Source of the DNA: Gammaproteobacteria bacterium
Lineage (GTDB): Bacteria > Pseudomonadota > Gammaproteobacteria > Burkholderiales > Sulfuricellaceae
Assembly (NCBI GenBank): GCA_018824405.1
Contig: JAHJGO010000013.1
Span: 1 to 64,000, forward strand
Length of the DNA: 64,000 nt
Direction: 5' to 3'
Part shown: positions 39,892 through 48,944 of the stretch, in pieces
Layout: every line of letters starts with the position of its first letter
How positions within the stretch are numbered: position 1 is the stretch's first letter
Made by a program: the position numbers and the translations under genes
Notes under the pieces: model-generated
Database searches by the model: none
What the model saw: only the letters and a program-made list of their open reading frames with translations
Told to the model about the DNA's origin: nothing

Positions 39892-41868
39892 ATGCCGCAT
39901 GACGCTCCAAATACCCTTCAGGCTGTACTGGTACTGCTCGGCGCTGCTGTCTTTGCGGTAGCCCTGTTTCGCAGCCTGCGCCTCCCGCCACTGCTGGCTT
40001 ATCTGCTGGTTGGCATGTTGGCAGGCCCTCATGCTCTCGGATGGATTTCCGATACGGAAGAAACCCGCTATCTGGCAGAATTCGGCGTGGTATTCCTGAT
40101 GTTCAGCATCGGCCTCGAGTTCAGCCTGCCGCAACTCAAAGCCATGCGCGGTGTGGTGTTTGGCCTGGGTGGCGCGCAGGTGATGGTGACCCTGGGGCTG
40201 GTGGTGGCAGCGGCCATGCTGTTCGGGCTTTCCTGGCAGGCGGGCGTGGCGCTGGGTGGCGTGCTGGCCTTGTCATCCACAGCCATCGTCAGCAAGATGA
40301 TGGCCGAGCGTCTCGAGCTCCAGTCGCGCCATGGGCGGCTGGTGATCGGCGTGCTGCTGTTCCAGGATCTGGCGGTGGTTCCCCTGATGATTCTGATTCC
40401 GGCCCTGGCCGTCAGCGGCGGAGATCTGGCTGGGGCAGTCGGCGCGGCCTTTCTCAAGGCGCTTGTGCTGCTGATCGGTCTGCTTTATTTCGGGCAGCGC
40501 CTGATGCGCCGCTGGTTCCACTGGGTGGCGCGGCACAAATCGCCTGAACTGTTTATGCTCAATGTCTTGCTGGTGACACTCGGTCTGGCTTATCTGACTG
40601 GCCTGGCCGGGCTTTCCCTCGCGCTGGGGGCGTTTCTGGCGGGGATGCTGATTTCCGAAACGGAATACCGCTACCAGGTGGAAGCGGACATTCAGCCTTT
40701 CCGAGATGTCCTGCTGGGGCTGTTCTTCGTCACGGTCGGGATGCTGCTGGATATGACGGTTGTCGTGGCGAATCTGGGATGGGTGGTGCTTGCGCTGTTG
40801 ATTCTGGTCGTGGGAAAAGGGGCAGTCGTTACCCTGCTGAGCCGTCTCTTTGGTCACGACATCAGTGTGTCGCTCAGGACCGGGCTGTTTCTGGCCCAGG
40901 CAGGAGAATTCGGCTTTGTCCTGATGACGCTTGCCAATACTGGCGGACTGGTGCCTCCGCAAGTCGCGCAGGTTATCCTGGCGGCGATGCTGCTTTCCAT
41001 GGTTACAGCGCCTTTTCTTCTGCAACATAGCGCCGCGATCGTGACGCGCCTGTGCCGCAACGACTGGAATTACCGCGCACTGGAACTGCATGAAATCGTG
41101 GTCAAGAGCGCTGGCAAAGAAGGTCATGTGATTGTTTGCGGCTACGGGCGCAGCGGCCAGAACCTGTCGCGTTTCCTTGAACTTGAAGGCATTACCTTCT
41201 TCGCACTGGATCTTGACCCGCAGCGCGTGCGAGCTGCCGCTGCCGCGGGCGAGAACGTGGTTTATGGGGATGCGTGCCGGCGAGAAGTGCTGATGGCAGC
41301 TGGCTTGCAGCGTGCGCGGGCGGTAGTGGTGTCCTACGCCGACACGGCTTCCGCTCTCAAGGTGCTGCATCAGGTGCACGAGTTGCGTCCCGATTTGCCG
41401 GTGGTGGTGCGCACCCTGGACGATTCCGATCTGGAACGGCTGCAACAGGCTGGTGCAGCGGAAGTGGTGCCGGAAGTGCTGGAAGGTTCCCTGATGCTGG
41501 CTTCTCATGCGCTGATGCTGCTTGGTGTGCCACTTGCTCACGTATTGCGGCGCATTCGTGAAGTGCGTTCGCAGCGCTATGGCCTGTTTCGCGGCGTTTT
41601 CCGCAGCGATGCCGAGGCCGGTCTGGAAGAGCATGAACAACCCCGCCTCGCCTCGGTGGCGCTGGGCGACAAGGCCGCCGCAATCGGCAAAACTCTGGCC
41701 GAACTCGATCTGGAGAGTCTGCTGGTGGAAGTCACTGCGATACGCAGAAGGGGTATCCGTGGCGTGGAGCCTTCGCCTGAAATGATGCTCATGGCGGGGG
41801 ATGTGGTGGTGCTTCTGGGTGTGGCGGAAAACCTGCTGCAGGCGGAAGAGAAGCTGTTGCAGGGTTGA
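39892..41868 (+). CDS. Monovalent cation:proton antiporter, KefB/KefC type (CPA2)
   Basis: A 658-residue inner-membrane antiporter, probably for K+. The first 400 residues hold about 12 membrane segments, with LPPLLAYLLVGMLAGPHALG and LALSSTAIVSKMMAERLE. A cytoplasmic RCK N domain follows (HVIVCGYGRSGQNLSRFLELEG with the Rossmann GxGxxG, about 410) and a C-terminal TrkA-C domain (GDKAAAIGKTLAELDLESLLVEVTAIRR to the end). ATG 39892 is used; GAGGA lies further upstream than ideal. Close to kdsD in many proteobacteria. Confidence 0.9.
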   Translation: MPHDAPNTLQAVLVLLGAAVFAVALFRSLRLPPLLAYLLVGMLAGPHALGWISDTEETRYLAEFGVVFLMFSIGLEFSLPQLKAMRGVVFGLGGAQVMVTLGLVVAAAMLFGLSWQAGVALGGVLALSSTAIVSKMMAERLELQSRHGRLVIGVLLFQDLAVVPLMILIPALAVSGGDLAGAVGAAFLKALVLLIGLLYFGQRLMRRWFHWVARHKSPELFMLNVLLVTLGLAYLTGLAGLSLALGAFLAGMLISETEYRYQVEADIQPFRDVLLGLFFVTVGMLLDMTVVVANLGWVVLALLILVVGKGAVVTLLSRLFGHDISVSLRTGLFLAQAGEFGFVLMTLANTGGLVPPQVAQVILAAMLLSMVTAPFLLQHSAAIVTRLCRNDWNYRALELHEIVVKSAGKEGHVIVCGYGRSGQNLSRFLELEGITFFALDLDPQRVRAAAAAGENVVYGDACRREVLMAAGLQRARAVVVSYADTASALKVLHQVHELRPDLPVVVRTLDDSDLERLQQAGAAEVVPEVLEGSLMLASHALMLLGVPLAHVLRRIREVRSQRYGLFRGVFRSDAEAGLEEHEQPRLASVALGDKAAAIGKTLAELDLESLLVEVTAIRRRGIRGVEPSPEMMLMAGDVVVLLGVAENLLQAEEKLLQG

Positions 41869-41873
41869 AGCGC

Positions 41874-41905
41874 AAAAAAGCCCGCGCAAGGCGGGCTTTA
41901 TTATT
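41874..41905. terminator. Bidirectional rho-independent terminator
   Basis: AGCCCGC at 41879-41885 pairs with GCGGGCT at 41891-41897 around the loop GCAAG. A run of six A precedes it and TTTATTATT follows, so it can stop both the antiporter transcript (plus) and the convergent pilin transcript (minus). Confidence 0.85.
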
Positions 41906-41918
41906 GCAATGGGGCGTA

Positions 41919-42593
41919 TTAGAAGATACTAGCGCCACCACAGTTATTTGATTCTCCGGCAATGTTCCATTGCGCCGGGGTGGCGCCTGCTGCGGCAACC
42001 ACGCAGTCAGCTGCTGTTGGCGCGGTGCCCGCAGGGCCGGCGTAGGTGGAGAACTGGAATGCGCCGGAGTAAGGCAGTCCGTCATCGATTTTACGGTCCA
42101 CTTCAGCCAGGATGTTGACCGGTACCTGATTGCCGGTTTTCAGATTGTGGCGGCTGGAGCCCGTTCCGTCCCCATAATTATTGTCATAAATCAGTTGCAG
42201 AAAGCCGGCGTAGGGATTTTTCGGGGTGGTAGCGTCATTTACTGCGCCAGCGGCATAGATATAACTGCCATTGATGAAGCCCGCTCTGCTGAGATGATCC
42301 CATGCCATGATCGCTTCGTCACCCGCTATCTGACCGTTGCCGTCACCATTAACTCCGGCTGCGACACCCTTGATATTGGGATTTGCCGCCAAATAGTCCC
42401 CCGGCAGCGCACGGTAGCGATCCAGAAAGCCAAAATAGGCCGCTTTGATTCCATCCTGCTGGGAAATCATGTTTCTTACACGCGCGCTGGTGATCAGCTC
42501 CTGACCTTTGAGTACGCCGCCCAGCAGCAGGCCGATAATGACCAGCACGATGGCGATCTCGATCAATGTGAAACCGCTTTGTTGAGTTTTCAT
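41919..42593 (-). CDS. Type IV pilin-like protein, copy 2
   Basis: The 224-residue prepilin-like protein has a short leader MKTQQSG, then FTLIE with Glu at +5 and a hydrophobic helix (IAIVLVIIGLLLGGVLKG). The C-terminal domain ends NNCGGASIF, with Cys residues suited to a disulfide loop. It is the intact counterpart of the gene at 1382-2110. A sigma-54 promoter lies 45 bases upstream and a bidirectional terminator downstream, so it is a monocistronic, regulated gene. No other pilus genes are adjacent, so major pilin, minor pilin or a pseudopilin cannot be told apart. Confidence 0.85.
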   Translation of the reverse strand: MKTQQSGFTLIEIAIVLVIIGLLLGGVLKGQELITSARVRNMISQQDGIKAAYFGFLDRYRALPGDYLAANPNIKGVAAGVNGDGNGQIAGDEAIMAWDHLSRAGFINGSYIYAAGAVNDATTPKNPYAGFLQLIYDNNYGDGTGSSRHNLKTGNQVPVNILAEVDRKIDDGLPYSGAFQFSTYAGPAGTAPTAADCVVAAAGATPAQWNIAGESNNCGGASIF

Positions 42594-42637
42594 TTTTGTG
42601 TTCCTGGCTTGACTGGATGTCTTGATGTTTTTAACAC

Positions 42638-42653
42638 TGCACTTTTCGTGCCA
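42638..42653 (-). promoter_or_regulatory. Sigma-54 (-24/-12) promoter of pilin copy 2
   Basis: On the minus strand the sequence reads CTGGCACGAAAAGTGCA, against the sigma-54 consensus YTGGCACGRNNNTTGCW; only one base differs (G for the first T of TTGC). The -24 GG and -12 GC are both present at the right spacing. The expected start of transcription is about 30-35 bases before the pilin ATG at 42593. The activator is unknown. Confidence 0.75.
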
Positions 42654-42848
42654 GCCAGATTGATGGCCGATGGCGTGATTCTAGCGGGAAAAGCAGAATT
42701 GTGGTGTTGAATCTTCGACGTCCATGTTGGCGGATCGTCAGCTCCGCTGATTTCATCATTCTTGTGCGCGATTGGAGCGGTGTTAGAATTGGCGTCGGCA
42801 TATTGATGATTCCTCCGATTCGTCGCGTTACTTCTGAAAGAGGCGCCC

Positions 42849-44564
42849 ATGAGCGGCAAATTTTCCACTACTGTGCAGCAATTCGCCGCCAGTCGCCCGC
42901 ACTGGTTGCTGGCTGGCATGCTCTTGTCCCTGCATTTTTCGCTTGCCTGGGGGGTGGGTGCGTGGTGGTCTAACGCTGCCCTGTTGGTGCATCTTGGGCT
43001 GTTTCTCCTGTGGCAACCGATGTGGCGCAGCGAACGCAGGCTTTCCCTGAGTCATGTTGTGCTGGTACTGCTGGGTGGGGGTGCATTGCTTCTGTTCTGG
43101 CATAGCTGGTGGGCGGCCACCTTGTGGCTGGGTATTCTGGTTGGACTGATCGGCGGCGATGTGGTGGGTATGACGGAGCGGCGGCAACGCTTAGGGCACT
43201 TGTTTTCCCTGCTTTACCTGCTTTCCATGCTTTTGTTATGGGTGGTCCCGCACCTGTTTGGCGAGTCTCAGATCAATGCAGCCCTGCTCCTGTTGGTTCG
43301 CTATGGTCTTGTTGTGGTACCGATTATGGTTGCTGTGTCGGGAGCACGACAGAAGGCCAAGCCATTTTATGCGGTAGATTTTTTCTATGGTCTGATGCTG
43401 TCCCTGCTGGTCGTGGTGCTGGTGCTGGGCAGTTTCGCTGTCAAGATGATCAGCCAGAGCAACTATCCCATGGCCCTGGCGCAGACGCTGCTGGCAATTG
43501 CCGGTGTATTGTTTGCCCTGAGCTGGCTTTGGAATCCGCATGGCGGGTTTGCCGGCGGCGGCCAGTTGATGTCACGATATCTTTTGAGCGTGGGTTTGCC
43601 TTTTGAGCGCTGGCTGCGCAATCTCGCGGCTCTGGCAGAACAGGAACGCGATGCGGGGGGCTTTCTGCGGCTGGCACTGGAAGATATAGCTGCCTTGCCT
43701 TGGGTAACAGGCGGGCGCTGGCAGGCTTCTGGCGGCGGGGGGGAGTTTGGCGCGGTTTCGAAGCACTCCGTGGACTTCACTTTCCATCAGGTTCACCTGG
43801 TGCTTTATACCCGCTGGGCCCTGAGTCCTGCCCTAATTCTCCACATCAAGTTATTGACTCAGTTGCTGGGGCATTTCTATGAGGCCAAGCAGCGCGAACA
43901 GGAGCAGAAATACAATGCCTATACCCAGGCAATCTACGAAACCGGGGCGCGGTTGACCCATGACGTAAAAAATCTTTTGCAATCCCTGAAAACCCTGAGT
44001 GCCGCGGTGGAAAGTAGTGACGCCGGGCAGGCTCAGGCGCTGCAAGCGCTGATGCAGCGCCAGTTGCCGCAGATCGTGCAGCGTCTGCAATTGACGCTGG
44101 ACAAGCTCAAATCGCCCAATGTCAACGTAACTCAGGCGATGGAGAGCGTTTCTGCCCGCGCGTGGTGGGAAGCGCTACAGCAACGCTACACCGGGGAAAC
44201 GCTTGAATTCGCAGAATATGGCATGACCAAGGGGTCGCATGTGCATCTTCCCGGGGAGATATTCGATAGCGTTGCGGACAATTTACTGCAGAATGCGCTG
44301 GAGAAACGCAAAGTGGAGCGCAATCTGGCGATCCGGGTCGGATTTTCCTGTGAGGGCGGTGGTCGTTTCACCGTTTGCGATGATGGTTCTGCGCTGGACG
44401 ACGACCTGGCAAGTCAAATATTCACAGCGCCTGTGAAATCTGACAATGGCCTGGGCGTCGGCCTGTATCAGGCGGAGCGCCTGGCGCGCCAGGGGGGGTG
44501 CAGGATGACCATGACCAGCAATCAGGCTGGCCGAGTGTGCTTTGAGCTCATCGGTTCGTCCTGA
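42849..44564 (+). CDS. Orphan membrane sensor histidine kinase
   Basis: A 571-residue kinase. Residues 15-225 contain six to eight membrane segments with short loops; there is no large periplasmic domain, so the signal may be membrane-borne or intracellular. A cytoplasmic linker (230-360) resembles a weak GAF-like region. The phospho-acceptor motif is THDVKNLLQSLKTLSAAV (His about 372). The ATPase domain has DNLLQNALEKRK (N box) and GLGVGLYQAERLARQGG (G2 box). The order resembles the PrsK-like kinases of exopolysaccharide systems, but nothing else supports that. No response regulator gene lies next to it. Confidence 0.82.
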   Translation: MSGKFSTTVQQFAASRPHWLLAGMLLSLHFSLAWGVGAWWSNAALLVHLGLFLLWQPMWRSERRLSLSHVVLVLLGGGALLLFWHSWWAATLWLGILVGLIGGDVVGMTERRQRLGHLFSLLYLLSMLLLWVVPHLFGESQINAALLLLVRYGLVVVPIMVAVSGARQKAKPFYAVDFFYGLMLSLLVVVLVLGSFAVKMISQSNYPMALAQTLLAIAGVLFALSWLWNPHGGFAGGGQLMSRYLLSVGLPFERWLRNLAALAEQERDAGGFLRLALEDIAALPWVTGGRWQASGGGGEFGAVSKHSVDFTFHQVHLVLYTRWALSPALILHIKLLTQLLGHFYEAKQREQEQKYNAYTQAIYETGARLTHDVKNLLQSLKTLSAAVESSDAGQAQALQALMQRQLPQIVQRLQLTLDKLKSPNVNVTQAMESVSARAWWEALQQRYTGETLEFAEYGMTKGSHVHLPGEIFDSVADNLLQNALEKRKVERNLAIRVGFSCEGGGRFTVCDDGSALDDDLASQIFTAPVKSDNGLGVGLYQAERLARQGGCRMTMTSNQAGRVCFELIGSS

Positions 44565-44596
44565 CTTGGCTTAAAAAATATCAGTCGTTTTCCCGG

Positions 44597-47500
44597 TCAG
44601 TCTTCCGCCATTCTCGGGTGGCGCATCTGCCAGCGTTCGATGCCGCCTTCAATCAGGGAATAGACTGCCGGAACGACAACCAGGGTCAGCAGCGTGGATG
44701 TGACCATGCCGCCGATCACCGCCACAGCCAGCGGGCCGTTGGTTTCCGCGCCCGCACCCAGCCCCAGCGCTGCCGGCAGCAGGGCCAGGATAACGGTGAG
44801 CGAAGTCATCAGCACCGGGCGCATGCGGATCGGGCATGCTTCGCGCAGCGCATCATCAATTTTTTTGCCTTCACTCCTTTGCTGGTTGGTCAGGTCCACC
44901 AGCAGGATGGAGTTTTTCGCCACTAATCCGATCAGCAGCACCAGCCCGATCATGGAATAGATGTTTAGAGTGTGGTTGAACAACCACAAGGCCATCACTC
45001 CGCCAATGATGGCCAGCGGCTGCGCTACCATGATGATGAAGGGCTGGATGAAGGAGTTGAACTGGCTGGCGAGCACCATGTAGAGCAGGATCAGCGCCAG
45101 GGTGAAGGCGAAAATCATGTAGCCGACGGTTTTGCCGAACTCCTCGGCCTGCCCCACCATTTTGACGCTATAGCCGATGGGCAGCAGATCCCTGGCAGCG
45201 GCTTGCACGATCCCGACGGCCTCACCCAGGGGGATGGTAGGCGTGGCGAAAAACTGGCCGGCATACTGCAAATCCATGCGCCCGATGGTGGCGGCTCCCA
45301 GGGTTTGCTTGAAACTCGCTACCGTGTCCAGCCGCACCAGTTTGCCGCCTGCACTGCGCAGGTAAACCTTGGAGAGATCCGAGGGCTGGCTGAATTCACC
45401 CGTCTTGCCCTTGAGCCGGACGTAGTAGCGTTCTCCATCGCCCGGCACGTCGTTGTAGCGCGCCACGTCGATGCCCCCGGTGAGCATGTTCACCGCTGTG
45501 GCCGCATCGCTGGCGGAAATGCCCAGGCTGGCCGCGCGGGGGCGGTCGAGTTGCATGACCAGTTGCGGCAGATCGAGCTGCAGATTCATGTCGATACGAC
45601 CCAGCGCCTGCTCGGCGGAAAGTTTTTCCAGCAGCTGCTTCGAATATCGGGCCACTTCCTGCAGATTCGGGCCGGAAACCACGAATTGCAAGGGTTCGCC
45701 CCTCTGCCCCCCGACAATCGGCACGGCAGCCGCGAAGGCCTTCACGCCGGGAATCTGCGCCAGTTCCTTGCGTAAAATGGGCATCAATTCATATTGCTTG
45801 AGCTTGCGATCTTCGCGATTGACCATGCGCACAGAGGCAAAGGCTTCATTCACCTGGCCCGCCTGGCCCAGGCCGATCGCGGCAAAATAGCTGGCAATTT
45901 CCGGGTGCTTTGCGAGCACCTTTTCCACTTCCCTGAGGCGGCTGTCGGTGTAGTCGATGCTCGAACCCAGCGGTGTTTTTACCAGCACCATGAAACGCCC
46001 CTCGTCTTCTTCCGGGACAAAAGTCTTGCCTACGTTGGCAAAGAACCAGCCGGACGAAACGACGATGATGATGGTCAACAGCACGATCTTCCAGCGATGG
46101 GCCAGGGCATGGCCGAGCATGGCGCGGTAGAAGCGATCCATGGCATTAAAGATACTATCGAGAGCGTAATACAGCTTGCCATGCTGTTTTTCCACCTTGA
46201 GATAGCGCGAGCACAGCATTGGCGTCAGCGTCAGCGAAACGAACAGCGAGACCAGTACACCGAAAGTCACCACCACCGCAAAAGATTTGAAAAACTGACC
46301 AATAATCCCGCCCAGGAACATGACCGGGGCAAAAATGGATACCAGGGCGAGGGTGGCAGCCAGTACGGCGAACACCACTTCCCGGCTGCCTGAAAGCGCT
46401 GCTGTGACCGGGTCTTTGTCGATGGTTTCGCGGTGGCGGAAGATGTTTTCCAGCACCACGATGGCGTCGTCCACCACCACGCCGATCAGCAGCAGCAAGG
46501 CGAGCATGGTGAGCGAATTGAAGGTGAAGCCAGCGAAATACATTACCGAGATTGCTCCCAGCAGAGAAACCGGAATGGCCACGGCAATGATCAGTGTCGA
46601 GCGCAGGCTCTTGAGGAAAATCAGCACGATCAGGGAAGCCAGCAGGGTACCTTCGATCAGGTGTTCCTGCAGGGACTTGACCATCTCCTTGATGAAAATG
46701 GCGTCGTTGGTTGCCAGCTTGATGGTCATGCCGGGCGGCAGCTGCGGAATGATTTCGTTGTCGAGACGTTGTTGCACTGCATCAATTACCGCCACGGTAT
46801 TGCCGTTGGCAACCTTGACGATGCCGATGCCCACAGTGGGCTTTCCGTTGAAACGGGCCATCTGGCGATAATCGGTCAGACCATCCTCGATTTCAGCTAC
46901 CTGTTTCAGGCGAATCGGCGCGCCATCGCGGTAGGCGACGACCATCTCGCCCAGCTCTGAAGGCTGGTGGTACTCCAGATCCAGTTTGAGCAGATACTCG
47001 GTTTTGGCACCGGTCACGAAACCGCCGGGCATCTGGATATGCTCGCGGCCAAAAGCCGCAACGAGATCCTGGGCGGTCACGTTCAGCGCCGCCAGCTGGG
47101 CCGGAAGGATGTTGACCCGGATGGTGCGGTCGCGGCGCCCGCCAAGGCGCACTTCACCCACCCCATCGATGGTTTCCAGGCGTTTCTTGATAATGTTGCG
47201 GGCATACTGGTTGAGTTGCTGCTGGGTGCGGTCGCCCTGCAATGCCACCCACATGATGGGACTTGTATTGGTTTCCACCTTGGCCACGACCGGCGGGTCG
47301 GCATCCTTGGGCAGATTTTTCAGTACCTGGTTGATTTTGGCCTGAACTTCGTTGAAAGCAATGTCCACGTCCTTGTTCAGGCTGAAGGTGATGGCGACGA
47401 TAGAGACGCCGGGCGAGGAGGTGGAGTTGATATGCTCGATGCCCGGAATGCTGTTGACCGCCGTTTCGATCAGATTGGTGATGGAAGCGTCGATAATTTC

Positions 47501-47668
47501 AGGATTGGCACCTTTTTGCGTGGTGGAAATCGACACGATGGGGAATTCGATATGGGGGAAACGGTCTATCCCCAGGCGCTGGTAACTGATAATGCCGAAC
47601 AGCACCAGCACCGCCGACATCATGTAGGCGAACACATGGCGCTTGATGGAAAGTTCCGGTAGCGTCAT
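44597..47668 (-). CDS. RND efflux transporter permease (HAE1-like)
   Basis: A 1023-residue inner-membrane proton-driven pump of the AcrB/MexB family. It starts MTLPELSIKRHVFAYMMSAVLVLFG and has 12 membrane segments with two large periplasmic loops. The proton relay Asp pair lies in LLLLIGVVVDDAIVVLENIFRHRE (about 405), and the last third has LVLLIGLVAKNSILLVDLTNQQR. It may export drugs, solvents or lipids; the substrate is not determined by sequence. Its start overlaps the adaptor gene by 4 bases. No outer-membrane channel gene is adjacent. Confidence 0.92.
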   Translation of the reverse strand: MTLPELSIKRHVFAYMMSAVLVLFGIISYQRLGIDRFPHIEFPIVSISTTQKGANPEIIDASITNLIETAVNSIPGIEHINSTSSPGVSIVAITFSLNKDVDIAFNEVQAKINQVLKNLPKDADPPVVAKVETNTSPIMWVALQGDRTQQQLNQYARNIIKKRLETIDGVGEVRLGGRRDRTIRVNILPAQLAALNVTAQDLVAAFGREHIQMPGGFVTGAKTEYLLKLDLEYHQPSELGEMVVAYRDGAPIRLKQVAEIEDGLTDYRQMARFNGKPTVGIGIVKVANGNTVAVIDAVQQRLDNEIIPQLPPGMTIKLATNDAIFIKEMVKSLQEHLIEGTLLASLIVLIFLKSLRSTLIIAVAIPVSLLGAISVMYFAGFTFNSLTMLALLLLIGVVVDDAIVVLENIFRHRETIDKDPVTAALSGSREVVFAVLAATLALVSIFAPVMFLGGIIGQFFKSFAVVVTFGVLVSLFVSLTLTPMLCSRYLKVEKQHGKLYYALDSIFNAMDRFYRAMLGHALAHRWKIVLLTIIIVVSSGWFFANVGKTFVPEEDEGRFMVLVKTPLGSSIDYTDSRLREVEKVLAKHPEIASYFAAIGLGQAGQVNEAFASVRMVNREDRKLKQYELMPILRKELAQIPGVKAFAAAVPIVGGQRGEPLQFVVSGPNLQEVARYSKQLLEKLSAEQALGRIDMNLQLDLPQLVMQLDRPRAASLGISASDAATAVNMLTGGIDVARYNDVPGDGERYYVRLKGKTGEFSQPSDLSKVYLRSAGGKLVRLDTVASFKQTLGAATIGRMDLQYAGQFFATPTIPLGEAVGIVQAAARDLLPIGYSVKMVGQAEEFGKTVGYMIFAFTLALILLYMVLASQFNSFIQPFIIMVAQPLAIIGGVMALWLFNHTLNIYSMIGLVLLIGLVAKNSILLVDLTNQQRSEGKKIDDALREACPIRMRPVLMTSLTVILALLPAALGLGAGAETNGPLAVAVIGGMVTSTLLTLVVVPAVYSLIEGGIERWQMRHPRMAED

Positions 47669-48744
47669 TTGGCTTGCTCCGCAGTGCCAGTGCCCTTCTG
47701 TTCGACTGGTTTGACCACTATCTTGGCCTGGTCAGTGAGGTAGCCCGCGCCATCCACAGCGATTTGTTCGCCGGCATTCAGGCCTTCGAGAATCTCGACA
47801 TAGCCTGATTGCCTGACGCCGGTCTTGACCTTGCGCTGGAGCGCCTTGCCGCTTTCGGCAATATAGACAACCGTGCCAGCCGGACGCAGAACAACGCTTT
47901 GTTCGGGAACCGTGATCGCGCCTGGATGGGTTTCGATTACCACTTCGCCGTTGACCGAGGCGCCAGGTTGCCAGTTTCCTGGATTAACGACTTCAACTAT
48001 GGCGTCGAAAGAACGGCTGCTTGCACCAACCATGGGGCGGAGTTGAGTGATGGTGCCGTTTACGTTTTGTCCCGGTGCAGTAGGGGTGGAAAGTGTCACT
48101 ACCTGACCCACCTTGATCCGTTCGGCGACGGTCTCCGGGAAGGGCAGGCGAATTCGCAGGGCTTCGCTGGTGGAGAGCTGAAACATGGGCTTGCCGAGCT
48201 CAATCCAGTCGCCGATAGAAACAAAACGGTTATCTACGCGGCCATCCAGCGGAGAGGTAACGCGGGTGCGGGATAAATTTTTGTTGGCGCGGGTCAGCTG
48301 TTCGCGGGACGAAATATTCTGTGCCTCGATTTCCTCCACTTTGCTCGGGGAGATAAATCCCTTGCCGGCCAGTTCACGATAACGCTCGGTGAGTTTCTGC
48401 TGGGAGACAGCCTGCGCTTCGAGGCGCCTGGCATCGGCAGCATAGTCGCTGGCATCGATCTCCGCCAGCAATTGGCCCTTCTTGACCGCATCGCCGATTT
48501 CCACATGCACTTTAAGAATGCGCCCGCCAACCTCAGCCCCGATTTTGGGCGCAGTGGCGCTTTCTGCTTCTCCGGTCGAGTGTTCCAGCACAGGGACGTC
48601 GCGTGCGACTGCCTGGGTGGTGGTGATGATGGCGGGCGGAGGACCGGATTTCTTCTCTTCAGGCTTTTTTGCGCAGGCCGGTAAAATGAGCGTGGCGCAC
48701 AGGCAGGCCGCAAATACATGGCGGAGATGGGCGGAATTTTTCAT
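47665..48744 (-). CDS. RND efflux periplasmic adaptor (membrane fusion protein)
   Basis: A 359-residue lipoprotein adaptor linking the RND pump to an outer-membrane channel. The signal peptide ends at the lipobox LILPAC (Cys about 19). The biotinyl-lipoyl-like halves are visible (GAEVGGRILKVHVEIGDAVKKGQLLAEIDASDY; LDGRVDNRFVSIGDWIELGKPMFQL), with a short alpha-hairpin between them (residues 100-150) and the beta-barrel later. Two adjacent ATGs (48747 and 48744) are possible. First gene of the pair with the permease. Confidence 0.9.
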   Translation of the reverse strand: MKNSAHLRHVFAACLCATLILPACAKKPEEKKSGPPPAIITTTQAVARDVPVLEHSTGEAESATAPKIGAEVGGRILKVHVEIGDAVKKGQLLAEIDASDYAADARRLEAQAVSQQKLTERYRELAGKGFISPSKVEEIEAQNISSREQLTRANKNLSRTRVTSPLDGRVDNRFVSIGDWIELGKPMFQLSTSEALRIRLPFPETVAERIKVGQVVTLSTPTAPGQNVNGTITQLRPMVGASSRSFDAIVEVVNPGNWQPGASVNGEVVIETHPGAITVPEQSVVLRPAGTVVYIAESGKALQRKVKTGVRQSGYVEILEGLNAGEQIAVDGAGYLTDQAKIVVKPVEQKGTGTAEQAK

Positions 48745-48903
48745 CATGGTTCCTGTTCGGTGTCCCTGGAGGTGTTGCAGCAAACTTGAGGAGCCAGTAT
48801 GCCATGTAGCGGGGAGGGAATGCGTCTCTCTTGTTCGGAAGCAGCGCGGCGAGACGGTTCGGGAGTCATGAGCATGGCAGGGGGCAGGGTATTGCAAGGA
48901 CAA

Positions 48904-48928
48904 AAAAACCGGCGCAAGGCCGGTTTTT
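48904..48928. terminator. Rho-independent terminator after dsrE2
   Basis: AAAAACCGGC at 48904-48913 pairs with GCCGGTTTTT at 48919-48928 around the loop GCAAG. On the minus strand it follows the dsrE2 stop by 16 bases and ends in a run of U, so it closes the rhodanese-tusA-dsrE2 transcript. The loop is the same as in the terminator at 41879. Confidence 0.85.
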
Positions 48929-48944
48929 CGGGTTCAGCCAGTTT

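Noticed and set aside
40273-41889. 538-codon minus-strand frame
   Set aside because: Antisense to the KefC-type antiporter; rich in His and Gln with no recognisable motif.
44562-44580. Similarity of ACTTGGCTTAAAAAATA here with ACTTGGCTTCAAAAAATA near the rtcB break (1375)
   Set aside because: Too short and A-rich to be taken as a duplicated junction or insertion-sequence end without a search.
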